Positions 21,127 to 31,043 of a DNA stretch of 64,000 nt are shown one piece after another. The stretch comes from Farysia itapuensis (taxonomy: Eukaryota > Basidiomycota > Ustilaginomycetes > Ustilaginales > Ustilaginaceae): positions 1-64,000 of the forward strand of contig JALBYC010000035.1 in assembly GCA_023212645.1 (NCBI GenBank), in the 5' to 3' direction. Each line of letters begins with the position of its first letter. Position 1 is the stretch's first letter. Made by a program: the position numbers and the translations under genes. Below the pieces are notes generated by a model. That model was not told the origin of the DNA and did no database searches. It saw only the letters and a list, made by a program, of their open reading frames with translations.

Positions 21127-22153
21127 GTTTGGAATGCAGTTGTAGTGGTGAGAGGACAAGCACTCCACTGTCCAGATGCGCAAAGTTTTCTCTCCGCTGA
21201 GAAACTTTTTTTTTTTTTTGGAAAAAAGTAGAGCCAAACGAAAAAAAATGTGGAATTTTTGGGGACCGCGGTCTAACATCCACAAGATCCAAAAAATGAA
21301 ATCTCGAGATCGGACCGGAGTATCGGGCCCTCGTCATCTGAGAGACTGAGATCTTCTTCATTGTGTCATCCAACACTAGCGACGTAGCAGAAGTCAACGT
21401 CAAGGCACCCAATGGTGGGGCTGCATTCGTCAACACAACCGTTGTTCTCGTTCCAACATGAGAGAAGGGAGCGAGTACAAGGTCGAAAGAAACCAGGCGG
21501 GCGCAAGATGGACCTCATCCCCTGCTTCCAATCAGACGCAACCCGCCGACACAGCGTGAAGTCTGAGTCAATTTCAGCCAAAGTTGGCGGAGTGTCCGCT
21601 TCGAAAAAGCCACCCCGAGCATGACAGAGTAGCGAATACTCCTCACGGCTGCATCTTGCCCAGAGCACACCTTTCAGCATTAGTGCAACCGCGCCCCGGA
21701 ACCTCTTAAAACGTCTACCGGCCCCACAGCCAACATCCGGGCCAGTCTACAGACCTTGGGCACAAATGGGAAGTTGATCCGGTACAACTGGACCACCTGG
21801 AAAGAGGACGCCTTACGCGGCTCAGTTCTTGCAGTACTGCTCGACTTCTGGGTGCACACCGAGCAAAGTATCTGACTGCGTTATCCGCAAAATCTGACCC
21901 CTCGTCCTCCTTTTCTTCCTCAACAGATCATAAAGAACTTCCTCCCAGACGTCCTCTACGCCATCAACCCGCTTGAGGAGCGTTGTGGCGAGGTCTCCTG
22001 GGCACATACGCACTGGGAGGCCGAATATCTCTTACAGAGACACTTCCGAGATGGGACAGAAAGCAGGATACGTCACCTACAGCGCCCGCCACACTCGCTC
22101 AAGAAAGCCGACCTCAGGCTGATGAGCGATCTCCTTGACCAGTCCGGCGCGAA
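21127..22153. other. Intergenic and unresolved repeat-like sequence
   Basis: The first part (21127 to about 21300) is the Nsr1-like promoter and leader, with poly-T/poly-A tracts near 21207-21250. The rest, up to the reverse-transcriptase remnant at 22154, has no open frame I can assign. Its proximity and style (many stops in short frames) suggest decayed transposon flank, but I cannot identify its source. Confidence 0.4.
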
Positions 22154-22310
22154 GACTACCGGGGTCTAAACAATATCACCATCAAGAACCGTTATGCGCT
22201 GCCCCTGATCCCTGAAGCGTTGGATCGCTTGAGAGGCGCGCAAGTCTTCACCAGGCTTGACCAATGCTCCCGCCACCTTTCAACACCTGATGAACGACCT
22301 CTTTCGAGCA
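22154..22310 (+). mobile_element. Ty3/gypsy-type reverse transcriptase remnant with internal deletion
   Basis: Frame 22154-22261 encodes the RT palm segment [20 protein letters not shown] followed by [16 protein letters not shown]. After a frame change at 22263 comes [16 protein letters not shown]. In intact gypsy-type elements these blocks are separated by about 40-45 residues, so that part of the palm, which precedes the catalytic YxDD block, has been deleted. The remnant cannot encode an active enzyme. Frame 22400-22600 downstream may be more decayed pol sequence (GLMFDNDRL), but this is weak. Confidence 0.85.
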
Positions 22311-22740
22311 GGCACCGTGGCTGCTGATGCGACAATCCCACCAAAACAAGCAGGATCCTGGCTCTTCAAAGTCTGCCAAGCAGACTCTTCTCGAACGAAA
22401 TGACCCTGTCGAAACGATTACTCTACGAGGGGCTCATGTTCGATAATGACCGCCTTCCGCGACTTTCGGCGGCAATGCTCAAGGACGATCCTAGCCAAAC
22501 GCTGATTGGCTACTACTTCGTCCAACATGAGCGAAATCAGGTGCTACTGGATGCACAGCAACACGCCTTGGTGCGTACCGTCGAAGCTTCTCCTGCTCTT
22601 CGCCGCACCTACGTACGCAGTGACGCTGGGTCCTGTTCGTGGGATGAGCGCGCCGTCGACGCTACTACACAACGCCGACCACTTCCATTAGATCAAACCC
22701 CCCCTTCCGCGTACCTCAGGAGCAGAGCTTCCCCCAAGCG

Positions 22741-23725
22741 TTGTCGATCGCCTCGTCCGACTTCGAGGCGGATTACGAGTCGGACGATCCGACCTTTTTC
22801 GACCGCTCTGCTCGGGCCCACCATCTGCCCACGAGCGAATCTCCTACCGTCCGGTCGGAGAGCTCCTACGCTCCCTCTCTCGACGACGGTTCTGTCCTTA
22901 CAGACCGTGTTTCGGCAAACACGAGACCGATTCCCATTCCACCCAGCAGCCCAAGGGGGCCGACTGGGCGAGCAGCTACGCTTTCGCCAGCTCTTGCCCA
23001 GTCGGAAGACTTGGACTCCGGGAGAGCTGGCCGCATCCGTCAACCACCTTATCACCACCGCCCGCTAGGCACAGGAGGAAGTCATCGGACTGAAGCTGAA
23101 ACTTCAGAACACCCTCGCCGACCTCACGTCCGCCCAACGCTCGCTCCCCGCTCTCTCCCCCCAGCAATCCTCCGCACCGACTCCCAAAAAATCGTCCAAG
23201 TTCCCCGACCCCCATCAGTTCTCGGGCTCCAAATCCGACGCAGTCTCCTTCGAGGGCTGGGTCGGTGAAGTCAAGGCCAAACTCCTCCACAATGCAGATC
23301 ACTTCCATTCGGAAGCACACCGGATCGACTACGTAGTCCGGCTCGTCGAAGGCAAGGCCCGAGGCCTGATCGACCCCACTCCCGTTACGGCGCTATTCGC
23401 CCGTACACGTCCGTGGAGCAGTTGCTTGACCACCTGGGAGAGCTCTACCTGGACACTGAACGAAAAGACGTCGCCGCGGACAAATTCCACGACCTCCGGA
23501 TGAGCGCGTCCTCGTCGTTCAAGGACTTCTACGCCACGTTTTGTAACCTCGCCGGTGAGGCTGAAATCGCCCCTGACTTGCTCTACAAGGCTCTCCAAAA
23601 ACGCCTTTCGCCCAACTTGCGCGAGGACGCCAAGTACTGCCCAGGCCAGAGGGTCCAGGATCTCGCCCGCTACTGCCTAAAGATGGACACCGCCAACAAC
23701 AGCATCGAGCGCGATGCTCTCCGAG
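22741..23725 (+). mobile_element. Frameshifted gag remnant of a Ty3/gypsy-type retrotransposon
   Basis: Successive frames read as a retrotransposon gag. From 22741 a Ser/Asp-rich start (MSIASSDFEADYESDD) is followed by a Pro/Ser region. Another frame gives PDPHQFSGSKSD, then FEGWVGEVKAKL near 23195-23300. After a frameshift near 23395-23405 come SVEQLLDHLGELYLDTERKD and the SFKDFYATFCNLAGEAE segment up to about 23700. The Trp and the YxDxER-like features are typical of fungal gag capsid domains. No zinc knuckle is seen, and the sequence then breaks into a LINE fragment. It lies downstream of the RT piece in the same orientation, opposite to gag-pol order, so the pieces come from different or rearranged copies. 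Confidence 0.75.
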
Positions 23726-23727
23726 CC

Positions 23728-24100
23728 CCCTCTCGCGCCGCATGCTTTGCTGTTGCTGCGCGGAAGTATGCAGTTTCTGTTGCGCCACTTGCTTCGACAG
23801 CTCGACTCCGAGGCAATCTTGCACCTGTGGACCCGCCTAGACAACGCCATTGCTACAGCGGTAACACAAATCGCTTCGAGAGGGCCGACGCAGAGCGACG
23901 CCAACTTCGTACTGTCCCAAATTCAGCTCGATCTTCTTTCTCTGCCGGTCAAGGAGGGTGGACTTGGACTGACACGCCACGAAGACGTCGCCGGGCAATA
24001 CAAGCACCCTATCGAGTTGGCACAAACTTTTTTCTTTCCACATTCAACATCTCATCACCACGCCCAGCTCTCAAGAAGCCTGTAGAGGCGAGCTGGGTGC
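23728..24100 (+). mobile_element. LINE-type (non-LTR) reverse transcriptase 3' fragment
   Basis: One frame (best read 23714-24085) contains HALLLLRGSMQFLLRHLLRQ, LWTRLDNAIATAV and LLSLPVKEGGLGL. This run is characteristic of the region after the RT domain in fungal non-LTR elements. It joins the gag remnant abruptly near 23715-23740 and decays after LAQTFF. No upstream catalytic RT of the same element is present, so this is a fragment. Confidence 0.7.
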
Positions 24101-24195
24101 TCAGCAGCTACAACCGGGCAGTGACCGCTGCTATAAAAAGAAAAAGTTAGGGGGATCGCACCCAAACTGCAGAAAATCGACACCCAACCAGTCAT

Positions 24196-24531
24196 TTGTC
24201 CACCAAAGCCGCCGCAAACGGGATGCCTCCGTACCGTAGCAACCTCCCGAGGAAAGCATGTCCGGCTTGCCAGGACCTGTACGTCGATCTGCTTGATCAC
24301 TTCAAGAAGAAACACCCGAAATATGTTTTTTCGCAAGCACAATTAGACCGCGTGCAGCTCATTGCTTGCCATTGTGGTCAACCTTGCAAGAACGCCGACG
24401 GCCTTGCAGCGCACAAGGCCAAAGCGCACAAAGTGCCAGGCGAAAGTGCAAAGAAACGGGTTGTCCATCATCAGCCAGACTCGACTGGGCTGCACCAAGC
24501 ACTGGGAAGAATTGGCGGAAATTCAACCTAA
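24196..24531 (+). mobile_element. N-terminal zinc-finger fragment of a LINE-type element
   Basis: The frame encodes CPACQDLYVDLLDHFKKKH, then IACHCGQPCKNADGLAAHKA. These are two Cys/His finger-like units of the kind that begin non-LTR retrotransposon ORFs in basidiomycetes. It is followed by frameshifted Ser/Pro-rich sequence (about 24531-24790). This N-terminal piece lies after an RT 3' fragment, again showing rearranged copies. It could be misread as a small zinc-finger gene, but it lacks an ATG in a good context and a proper end. Confidence 0.6.
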
Positions 24532-24799
24532 CGCACGCCGCCTGTGCCAACCGCTACCACTAGCCTCGCCAGCCCCATTTCGCCGCGCAAGCAACGGTAT
24601 GATGCGCGAACGGCAAAGAAGGCCGCAAGCACCCAGCGTCTTCTCAGCGCCGAGGCTGACAGCACCGGTTGTGCCCGCAGCCCGTTCCCCTCCGCCAGCC
24701 CGACTCGACACTGGCAGGTCAAGGACAGCTGCAGTCCCAGCCCAGCACGAAGCTCCCAAGCCGCAAAAGCAGCCTCGAGCCACCTGATCCACCGCCTCC

Positions 24800-25514
24800 A
24801 TGGCCGATTCTTGGGCGAGCCGAACGAAGAAGACGCCCACAGCGCGTGAAGTCGTCAAAGCCGCCAACAAGGACACCAACACGCGTCTCGAGGCAAGCCT
24901 CTGCCCGCGCCTCCTTGCTGCGAAGCAGGAGAATCTTTCATACCTTGGCCGAAAATGGCTGGGAGTTCTGCCAACAAACAAACATAACACCATCGCGAAC
25001 TCTCAAGTCATTGAAGCCTTGCGTACGAGACTGCTTCAACCTGTCCGATCGGACTCAGATCTCTGTGGCCGGTGCGCCGACCTCGCCGGTTTATGTCACG
25101 AGGATGTCTGCCGGGCGGCTGACCGCCGATGGATCGAACGCCACAACCGTGTGGTGCGAGCGTTTGTCAACGCGCTTTCGACTGTCCCCGGCCTGAACAC
25201 CGAAATCGAGCCTCTGCTCGACGCCAGAGACCCGAGCTCCCGACAAGGATCCTGTCTTCGCGGCGATTTCGCAATCTCCATCAACAATACTCGGTATCCA
25301 AGTTGTGGCCTTGGGCAAGGGGTCCGCCAAAGCAACCCCTTTTGCTACTCTGGCCGAAGCAGCTCAGGCCAAGAGCGCAAAGTACCGCCACCTGTCTGAT
25401 CAAGTTCATCCTTTGCTCTTCTCAGCAGGTGGCATAATGGAGAAAGCGACCGCAAAGACGTACAAGACTTTGCAGAAGCTCGTGGGGCCGTCAACAGCAA
25501 AAGTATATGGATAA
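24800..25514 (+). mobile_element. Frameshifted C-terminal remnant of a LINE-type element
   Basis: Frame 24800-25230 reads LGVLPTNKHNTIANSQVIEA, CGRCADLAGLCHEDVC, RRWIERHNRVVRAFVNALS and EIEPLLD. This is the Cys/His-containing C-terminal region of fungal non-LTR retrotransposons. After a frameshift, frame 25305-25514 continues ALGKGSAKATPFATLAEAA, LLFSAGGIMEKATAKTYKTL and a stop, the typical terminal block. At least one frameshift makes it non-functional. The sequence to about 25620 may be its 3' tail. Confidence 0.75.
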
Positions 25515-25973
25515 AACCATTGCTCTTGCCTTTGCCTCAACACCGAGCCAACTCTGCCATCTCGATCGCGGCAGGACCGCAAGCCATTCGCATCACGCAC
25601 GCTTAGAGCATTCTCTGACAGATCCCCATCATCACATTCCTTCTAAGCGATACAATCTTTGATTATTTGTCGGTAGCGCAGAGGTTATTTGTCGCCTTTA
25701 GGAATTCAACTCTTTAGCTTTGTCGGCCGGTCGGCTGTCGGCCTGTCGGCCTGTCGGCCAGCTGTCGATTAATTGCAAAATTGCGATATAACAACAAGAA
25801 GAACTTTTTTTTTGTGAGAATTCGGGATTCGGCTTTTTGTGCTTTCGCCGTTTGACCTCGATCTTTGACAGCAGCAGCAACAGCAACAGCAACAGCAGCG
25901 AACCAAGGAGCAAGGGGACGACTTGGCAAACGGGCATACGGGAACAGCTGCGCTGAGACATGACACGCTGTCC
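25515..25973. other. Gap with CTGTCGG-type and CAG-type simple repeats
   Basis: No gene seen. At 25721-25767 there are overlapping tandem units of the form CTGTCGGC. At about 25869-25900 lies an imperfect (CAGCAA) tract directly upstream of the PPR gene, probably in its 5' leader. An out-of-frame ATG at 25960 opens a short upstream frame that overlaps the PPR start. Confidence 0.5.
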
Positions 25974-28925
25974 ATGTCACGCAATCGCCTCGTTGTCCGT
26001 GTCGCTGAATGTGCACGCAACTCCGTAGCGGCCTCTTGCTTTCCTCTTGCCTTTCTCTGTCCCTCTGTTGCACCCACCTACACACCATCCCGCCGTCTAC
26101 TGAACACCTCGAGCTGTACAGGACGCTCTCACCATCTCGCAACAGCTGATACAATCACTGTGATACGCCAAGATGAGACGAGAGAAAGCGTGTCTTTTCC
26201 CGAACCTAGAAGATCCACCGTGAAGCGCAAACCTCACCGCCCACCTCCCCCCAACCTTGCCGACAGAAGCAGAGGTGAATCGAGCTACTTCACGAAGGGC
26301 GAGAGCATGCACTCTGCTATCGAACGCAGCTGCAAAACAGCCACAGACCCTTTTCAACTGGTCCAGCAATGCCGGATACTGTCTCGTTCCAAGTCTGCAG
26401 ACCTCGAGCAATCGTGCAAAACCATCCTGCTCGCCTCCGACAATCTCATCCGCACACGCAATCTCGTACTTGCAGCCAATGTGGTACTGGACTTGGTCAA
26501 CAGCATGGGTTGGCCATCGAACCCTGCCTTTACTCAACATGTCGAGGAGCTGGTAAACCAACTCACTCTACGGCAGGGCGACAGCACACGCTTGCCAAGT
26601 CGAGGATTCGTCTCTCTTTCACACTATTCTCCCGTCAGAGGCCTTTTACGTGCGATGCATAGGGCTGGAATCCCTCGCTCGCCTCTCTTGCTGACAGCAG
26701 TTCTTCGAGCCATGCTTTCGTATCGCCAGACATCGCGCGCAGTCCGCTTGTACGGCATCGAGGTCGAAGCTTGGTGGAAGCACAAATCGGGGAGCAAACC
26801 TAGTGCTCAAATCCTGCGCGACATCCGTCAATCGCTCTCCTCTACCGAAAGGTGGATGCGGCAAAGCCAAACCCATCTCGGACGCAGGGTCGAATACGCC
26901 GATGCACTTCAAACCCTCTCTCGCTTGTTGGCCAATGGCATCCTGCCCATTCCGGAAGCCTCGTCCCCTGCTGACATCGCATGGCTCATCTCAGCCTGCT
27001 GTCGCTTTGAGAGCACCGTCTCGCTGGCCAAAGTAAAGGGAACGGATCCGAAAAGCCACACGTTGCACGTCAGAGCAAAGTCGATACGTTCCCATATGAT
27101 CACGTATATCAAAAATCTGCCAAGCGTCGACTCGAAGCGCGACAGAAAGCGCAAGGACCAGCGCCCACCACTAGACATCGAAAGCTACAACCAGCTTATC
27201 CACTACTCCCTGGCAATGCTAAATGACGCCACGCTATGCAAGCACATCTTTCTCCATATGGTGAACAAGCGCGATCCGCCACTCATGCCGGATCAAGTCA
27301 CTTTCAACACCATTTTGCGTCAAGCCACTGCTAAAGGGTTGGAAGGACTCGCGCAGACAGTCCTCATGGTTGAGCCACCGGCCTCGGCTTCGACAGAGTT
27401 TGCGGCTAAGCCACAACAGTCTGCTCCAACCGTGCTCATGGCTGAACTGCAGAGGTCTGCTGCTGCTCTGACTGTGTCCAGGGCTGGGCAAAGGGCTCCG
27501 ACACAGTCGGGCGTCGAGCCCGCTCGCGTGGCTGGCAGTCGCGGGCTTTGCGAAAGACCTGGCAATGAGATGCTGCTCCAGGCGGACGCTGCCATTGCTA
27601 GTGGAGACTCGCACAGGTTGATTGCGCTCACGCAGTACATTACCGCCTCGAACCTCTTCCGTCCCTGTCATCGCAACGAGCCTGGTTACGTACCTGCATC
27701 CGACTGGATCATGCGCGTGTATCCTGCCCTCAACAAGCGACGACGTCCGCGTCGAGTCGCGTCTGCGACTGGTCAAGTTCAATTGGACCCGAGGATGAGA
27801 CTGCCTACGGACCGAGCTGGGCGACTGGCGATTCTCAACCCGCACGTGCTGACTGCGATGCTCAACCTTGCTGCCAAAGCTGGAAAGACCGGGCTCGCCC
27901 TGCGCGTTTGGCGGCTGCTAAAGCGGACCAGTGCCCAAAGCTCGCCTGCTTTCACAACCCGCAGCGATGTCTCGGACAAAGAGTGGAAGATTCCGGTCCA
28001 GGCAGCGACGGTCATCATGCAGGTTTTGGCAAAGGAGGCCCTCCGCTTCCCCGACGGGTCTCAACCTGGTGCGGCGGTAAGGCCGCTCACTCCGCGGTTT
28101 GGCACGCGGTCAATCGCCTCACGTCGGCGCGAGCTCATTGCCCGCGGCTGGAATCTCGCAGCTTCGTTGTTCCCACAGCGCAAACGACCTTCACACCGGA
28201 TGGTTCATCCCTCAAGGCGAGCCGGTATCGGAGAAGGCATGCGGTGGATCTCAGCCCGCCTGCTCGCCCAGCGAGAATACACTTTCTTGCTCCACCACTG
28301 GGGTCTGTCTGTTCCTCTGATGGACATTCGTATGCATCGACTCTCCGCCTTGCGCCGCTCGATCAGCCTGGCTTCAGCGACTGCGGCTTTACTGCCCAGT
28401 CGGAAGAGAGCACAAGGGCTCAATATGCCAATTGTTCCCGACGCACGCTTCTTCAAGGTCGTGATGGAAATCTTCGGCCACCAGCATCCGTATCTACAGA
28501 CAAGATTGCCGCTACAAGGCTCGCTATTTGACCAGAGCGACAGTGACAACCATGCGCAGGGCGGGAACGTGGACAGCTTTACTTCCGCGACGACGCTAGA
28601 TCGGGGAGCGCTCAGCGTAGAGCTCACGTCGATGCTGGACGCTGTCGCCACGGATGTTGGAAAGTCAGTCTTGCCGGAGCGGTACTGCGATCCGTTCCTC
28701 CTGCTTGTCCTTCTAGATGCGCAAGCGTTTGGGTTTCCAATCCCGGCTGCGCACCTGTGGGTCTTCACCCCGTCATCGGATGCTCGACCCGCCATCCACC
28801 CGTTGTCTCAGGAACGAGAACCAGTGAACCTCTCCACACTCACGTCTTCATCAACACCACCACCGCCATCGTCGGCGCCTTCATCACGAGCAATGGAGAA
28901 CAACTCACCACTTGCGATTAAATGA
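25974..28925 (+). CDS. Large PPR-like protein, probably mitochondrial
   Basis: A 983-residue intronless protein. The N-terminus is Arg-rich and nearly free of acidic residues (MSRNRLVVRVAECARNSVAA), so it looks like a mitochondrial presequence. A pentatricopeptide-type helical pair is visible near nt 27175-27340 (SYNQLIHYSLAMLND, then LMPDQVTFNTILRQATAKG). Other helical repeats are plausible around 27840-28060 (NPHVLTAMLNLAAKAGKTG). Fungal PPR proteins bind mitochondrial transcripts and support their processing or translation. The specific ortholog is not recognisable. A short out-of-frame upstream ATG at 25960 overlaps the start. The first in-frame ATG is 25974. The function is inferred from a few repeats and the leader. 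Confidence 0.7.
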   Translation: MSRNRLVVRVAECARNSVAASCFPLAFLCPSVAPTYTPSRRLLNTSSCTGRSHHLATADTITVIRQDETRESVSFPEPRRSTVKRKPHRPPPPNLADRSRGESSYFTKGESMHSAIERSCKTATDPFQLVQQCRILSRSKSADLEQSCKTILLASDNLIRTRNLVLAANVVLDLVNSMGWPSNPAFTQHVEELVNQLTLRQGDSTRLPSRGFVSLSHYSPVRGLLRAMHRAGIPRSPLLLTAVLRAMLSYRQTSRAVRLYGIEVEAWWKHKSGSKPSAQILRDIRQSLSSTERWMRQSQTHLGRRVEYADALQTLSRLLANGILPIPEASSPADIAWLISACCRFESTVSLAKVKGTDPKSHTLHVRAKSIRSHMITYIKNLPSVDSKRDRKRKDQRPPLDIESYNQLIHYSLAMLNDATLCKHIFLHMVNKRDPPLMPDQVTFNTILRQATAKGLEGLAQTVLMVEPPASASTEFAAKPQQSAPTVLMAELQRSAAALTVSRAGQRAPTQSGVEPARVAGSRGLCERPGNEMLLQADAAIASGDSHRLIALTQYITASNLFRPCHRNEPGYVPASDWIMRVYPALNKRRRPRRVASATGQVQLDPRMRLPTDRAGRLAILNPHVLTAMLNLAAKAGKTGLALRVWRLLKRTSAQSSPAFTTRSDVSDKEWKIPVQAATVIMQVLAKEALRFPDGSQPGAAVRPLTPRFGTRSIASRRRELIARGWNLAASLFPQRKRPSHRMVHPSRRAGIGEGMRWISARLLAQREYTFLLHHWGLSVPLMDIRMHRLSALRRSISLASATAALLPSRKRAQGLNMPIVPDARFFKVVMEIFGHQHPYLQTRLPLQGSLFDQSDSDNHAQGGNVDSFTSATTLDRGALSVELTSMLDAVATDVGKSVLPERYCDPFLLLVLLDAQAFGFPIPAAHLWVFTPSSDARPAIHPLSQEREPVNLSTLTSSSTPPPPSSAPSSRAMENNSPLAIK

Positions 28926-29087
28926 GCTCGCGCCGGAAAGCTACACCAGGCCGCCGCAATGGGGTCATCTCTCCCCCCATACATGCACACACAGACTCCT
29001 GCGCACGTATATATGCTCTCCCTCCCACACACACACGCAATCGAGAAGATAGGCCCCTTTTTTTTTTGCCGTGTTGGCGTCTGAACG

Positions 29088-29726
29088 ATGCGGATTGCGC
29101 TCATTGTGCTTCTCGCAGCAAGCACGGTCTGCGGTCTCACAACGATGGAGATGTACACGAACACGCATGCGGACCACACGCAGGTACTCTTGCACCGTTT
29201 CGGCGCACAACTCATTGCAACACTCCATCCACCCGAGCCCACGCTCTGGCTCCAAGCACCGGATAAGCCACTACGGTCGTTCTCAGCTCGAATACTCACC
29301 CCGCCCGACCTCACCAACTACCGTACGTCCCCTCCCCCCACACCCCCGTCCGACCGCGCTGAACTTCGACGCCTGACCTTTTCCCCCCCTTCCCCCCGGG
29401 GGTTGCCTGTTTTAGGTTTGATGAAAGCCGAGATGAAGTGGACTACAGCGTCGATAGTGCGCGACGTCTATGGACCACTGCACCCGGATCGAATCATGTA
29501 CCAGGATGTGGCGCTTTTGCGGGATTATCTGCGACGGTACACGCAAATCGCGGATGAGTTCGACCAGCATCGTCGTGGTCTTTCCCAAGCTCGTGCGCTA
29601 ACTATTGCAGGCACAGGCGCTGGACTCAACGAACACGAGGCAGTGGTGGATTACGAAGCGGTTCTCGACAATATAGAGATTCTGCTCGGCGATGCTGTTG
29701 AGCTGCACGAGATGCGGACGCTCTAA
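29088..29726 (+). CDS. Small protein with possible signal peptide, function unknown
   Basis: I do not recognise the family. The N-terminus (MRIALIVLLAASTVCG) looks like a signal peptide or membrane anchor. A 93-nt intron is likely (29323-29415, GTACGT donor, TTTTAG acceptor), joining TNYR to LMKAEMKW and giving 181 residues. The intron length is divisible by three and contains no stop in frame, so the unspliced form reads 212 residues with a Pro/Ser-rich insert. The C-terminal part is helical and acidic (YQDVALLRDYLRRYTQIADE; VLDNIEILLGDAVELHE). The mature part has no cysteines. It ends 3 bp from the stop of the convergent monooxygenase. It could be a secreted protein or an endomembrane factor. 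Confidence 0.55.
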   Translation: MRIALIVLLAASTVCGLTTMEMYTNTHADHTQVLLHRFGAQLIATLHPPEPTLWLQAPDKPLRSFSARILTPPDLTNYRTSPPPTPPSDRAELRRLTFSPPSPRGLPVLGLMKAEMKWTTASIVRDVYGPLHPDRIMYQDVALLRDYLRRYTQIADEFDQHRRGLSQARALTIAGTGAGLNEHEAVVDYEAVLDNIEILLGDAVELHEMRTL

Positions 29727-29729
29727 TCG

Positions 29730-31043
29730 CTAGGATTCTTTCTGCGCAGCAGAGTCGCTGGCGTGGAAGGATTCGAGCACGGGGTAGGAGGGTAGCTTGA
29801 ATGTATCTGCTTCTCCGTGGTTTGGGATTCGACGACTGACAAAGGGGATAGCGATGACTTTGGCGATGGTCCACAGGAGGGTCTGTACTGCGTACCTGTG
29901 CCACCAGGACTGTGGGTGTGCGATCGAGGGGACAAAGGAGGGGAGGTCCTGAATTTCGTCGACGCAAGTGCGAAACTCGGCGTCGTAGCCGTGGAGCGCG
30001 TCACGAAGCGGGGCTGCTTGCGGGGTGAAGTTGTCGTCGAGCAAAGGTGCGAGGGTGGTGAGTTGACCTGCGAGGACGTAAGCGCCGAGCACGGCGAGCG
30101 ACGTTCCACCACCACTCAACGGCGTCGGTGCATAGGCCGAATCGCCCAGGCACACAACTCGGTTGAGCGACCAGGGCGACATACGAATCTGCTTGACATC
30201 CTGGAAGTAGAAATCGGGCGCCGAGTCCATGCTGTCAATCAGACGCCGGGCCTGCCACCCCCCGTCGCGGAACTCCCTGCCCACGAGCTCCTGCTGTGCT
30301 TTGCGTCCTGCCCGACTGGCTTTCTGCCATTCCTGCTTCTCGGCTGGGGTGTTGGTGACTTTGGTGAAACAAACGCGGGTGGTGCCGTGCTGCCGATCGG
30401 GACGGATGGAGAGAATGCGCGCTTTCAGGCTGATGTAGATGTGCCACCATCCGTCATCGGTGGGCGCACGAGGGGCTGTCCAGTAAATGGCATACATGTT
30501 CTTGTCCACGGTCTTGACGGCTTCTGGAGGGAAGACCTGCTTTCGAGTACGAGACCACTGACCATCAGCGACGACAAGCAAATCATACGTCTCTTCCACC
30601 GTCGACTCTGGCGTGTTCAGACGTACGGTGACGGCTTCGTCATCGTTGCGCACTACACTGTCGATAGTCGTACTGAAGCGGTAGGTCACATTGGGATGCG
30701 ACTCGGTCTGCTCGAATAGCAACTTGGCCAGATCGCCGCGCAGAATCTCAAACTCGGACGTCGGGCTGGCGCCATTCTTGCCCAGCGGGAATTCGGCGAT
30801 GGAGCGTTGGCCGTTGGGATGGATGAACTTGGTGCCTACCTCGCCGGTGTTGAGGGCGAGGACCTGTTTCTCCAAGCCCATCTTGCGAATGACGTTGCGT
30901 GCGCTTCCGTCAATGTCGACATTCTGTCCGTGCGGCAAGTGCTTGGACTCCTTTTCGATGACGGTGATGCGCGCACCTGCTCTTGCTGCCCAAAAGGCAA
31001 AAGCAGGACCCGCAACGCCTGCTCCGCTAACCAAGATTCGCAT
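29730..31043 (-). CDS. FAD-dependent monooxygenase (PHBH/TetX-like)
   Basis: A 437-residue class A flavoprotein hydroxylase. The N-terminal Rossmann motif SGAGVAGPAFAF ends in the acidic IEKE residue. A central DG-type motif (LLVVADGQWSRTR) and the C-terminal GD motif (VCLGDSAYAPTPLSGGGTS) complete the FAD/NADPH fold. The FAD-binding signature is therefore complete and the enzyme is probably active. The substrate is unknown; relatives act on aromatic or polyketide-like compounds. The ATG at 31043 begins MRILVSGAG directly at the fold; upstream in-frame sequence is not family-like. It is divergent from the 2-hydroxyacid dehydrogenase-like gene (305-bp gap) and convergent with the small protein at 29088. 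Confidence 0.88.
   Translation of the reverse strand: MRILVSGAGVAGPAFAFWAARAGARITVIEKESKHLPHGQNVDIDGSARNVIRKMGLEKQVLALNTGEVGTKFIHPNGQRSIAEFPLGKNGASPTSEFEILRGDLAKLLFEQTESHPNVTYRFSTTIDSVVRNDDEAVTVRLNTPESTVEETYDLLVVADGQWSRTRKQVFPPEAVKTVDKNMYAIYWTAPRAPTDDGWWHIYISLKARILSIRPDRQHGTTRVCFTKVTNTPAEKQEWQKASRAGRKAQQELVGREFRDGGWQARRLIDSMDSAPDFYFQDVKQIRMSPWSLNRVVCLGDSAYAPTPLSGGGTSLAVLGAYVLAGQLTTLAPLLDDNFTPQAAPLRDALHGYDAEFRTCVDEIQDLPSFVPSIAHPQSWWHRYAVQTLLWTIAKVIAIPFVSRRIPNHGEADTFKLPSYPVLESFHASDSAAQKES

Noticed and set aside
24196..24531. Stand-alone zinc-finger gene
   Set aside because: The Cys/His pattern and flanks match non-LTR retrotransposon N-termini; no proper start, and it lies among other element fragments.
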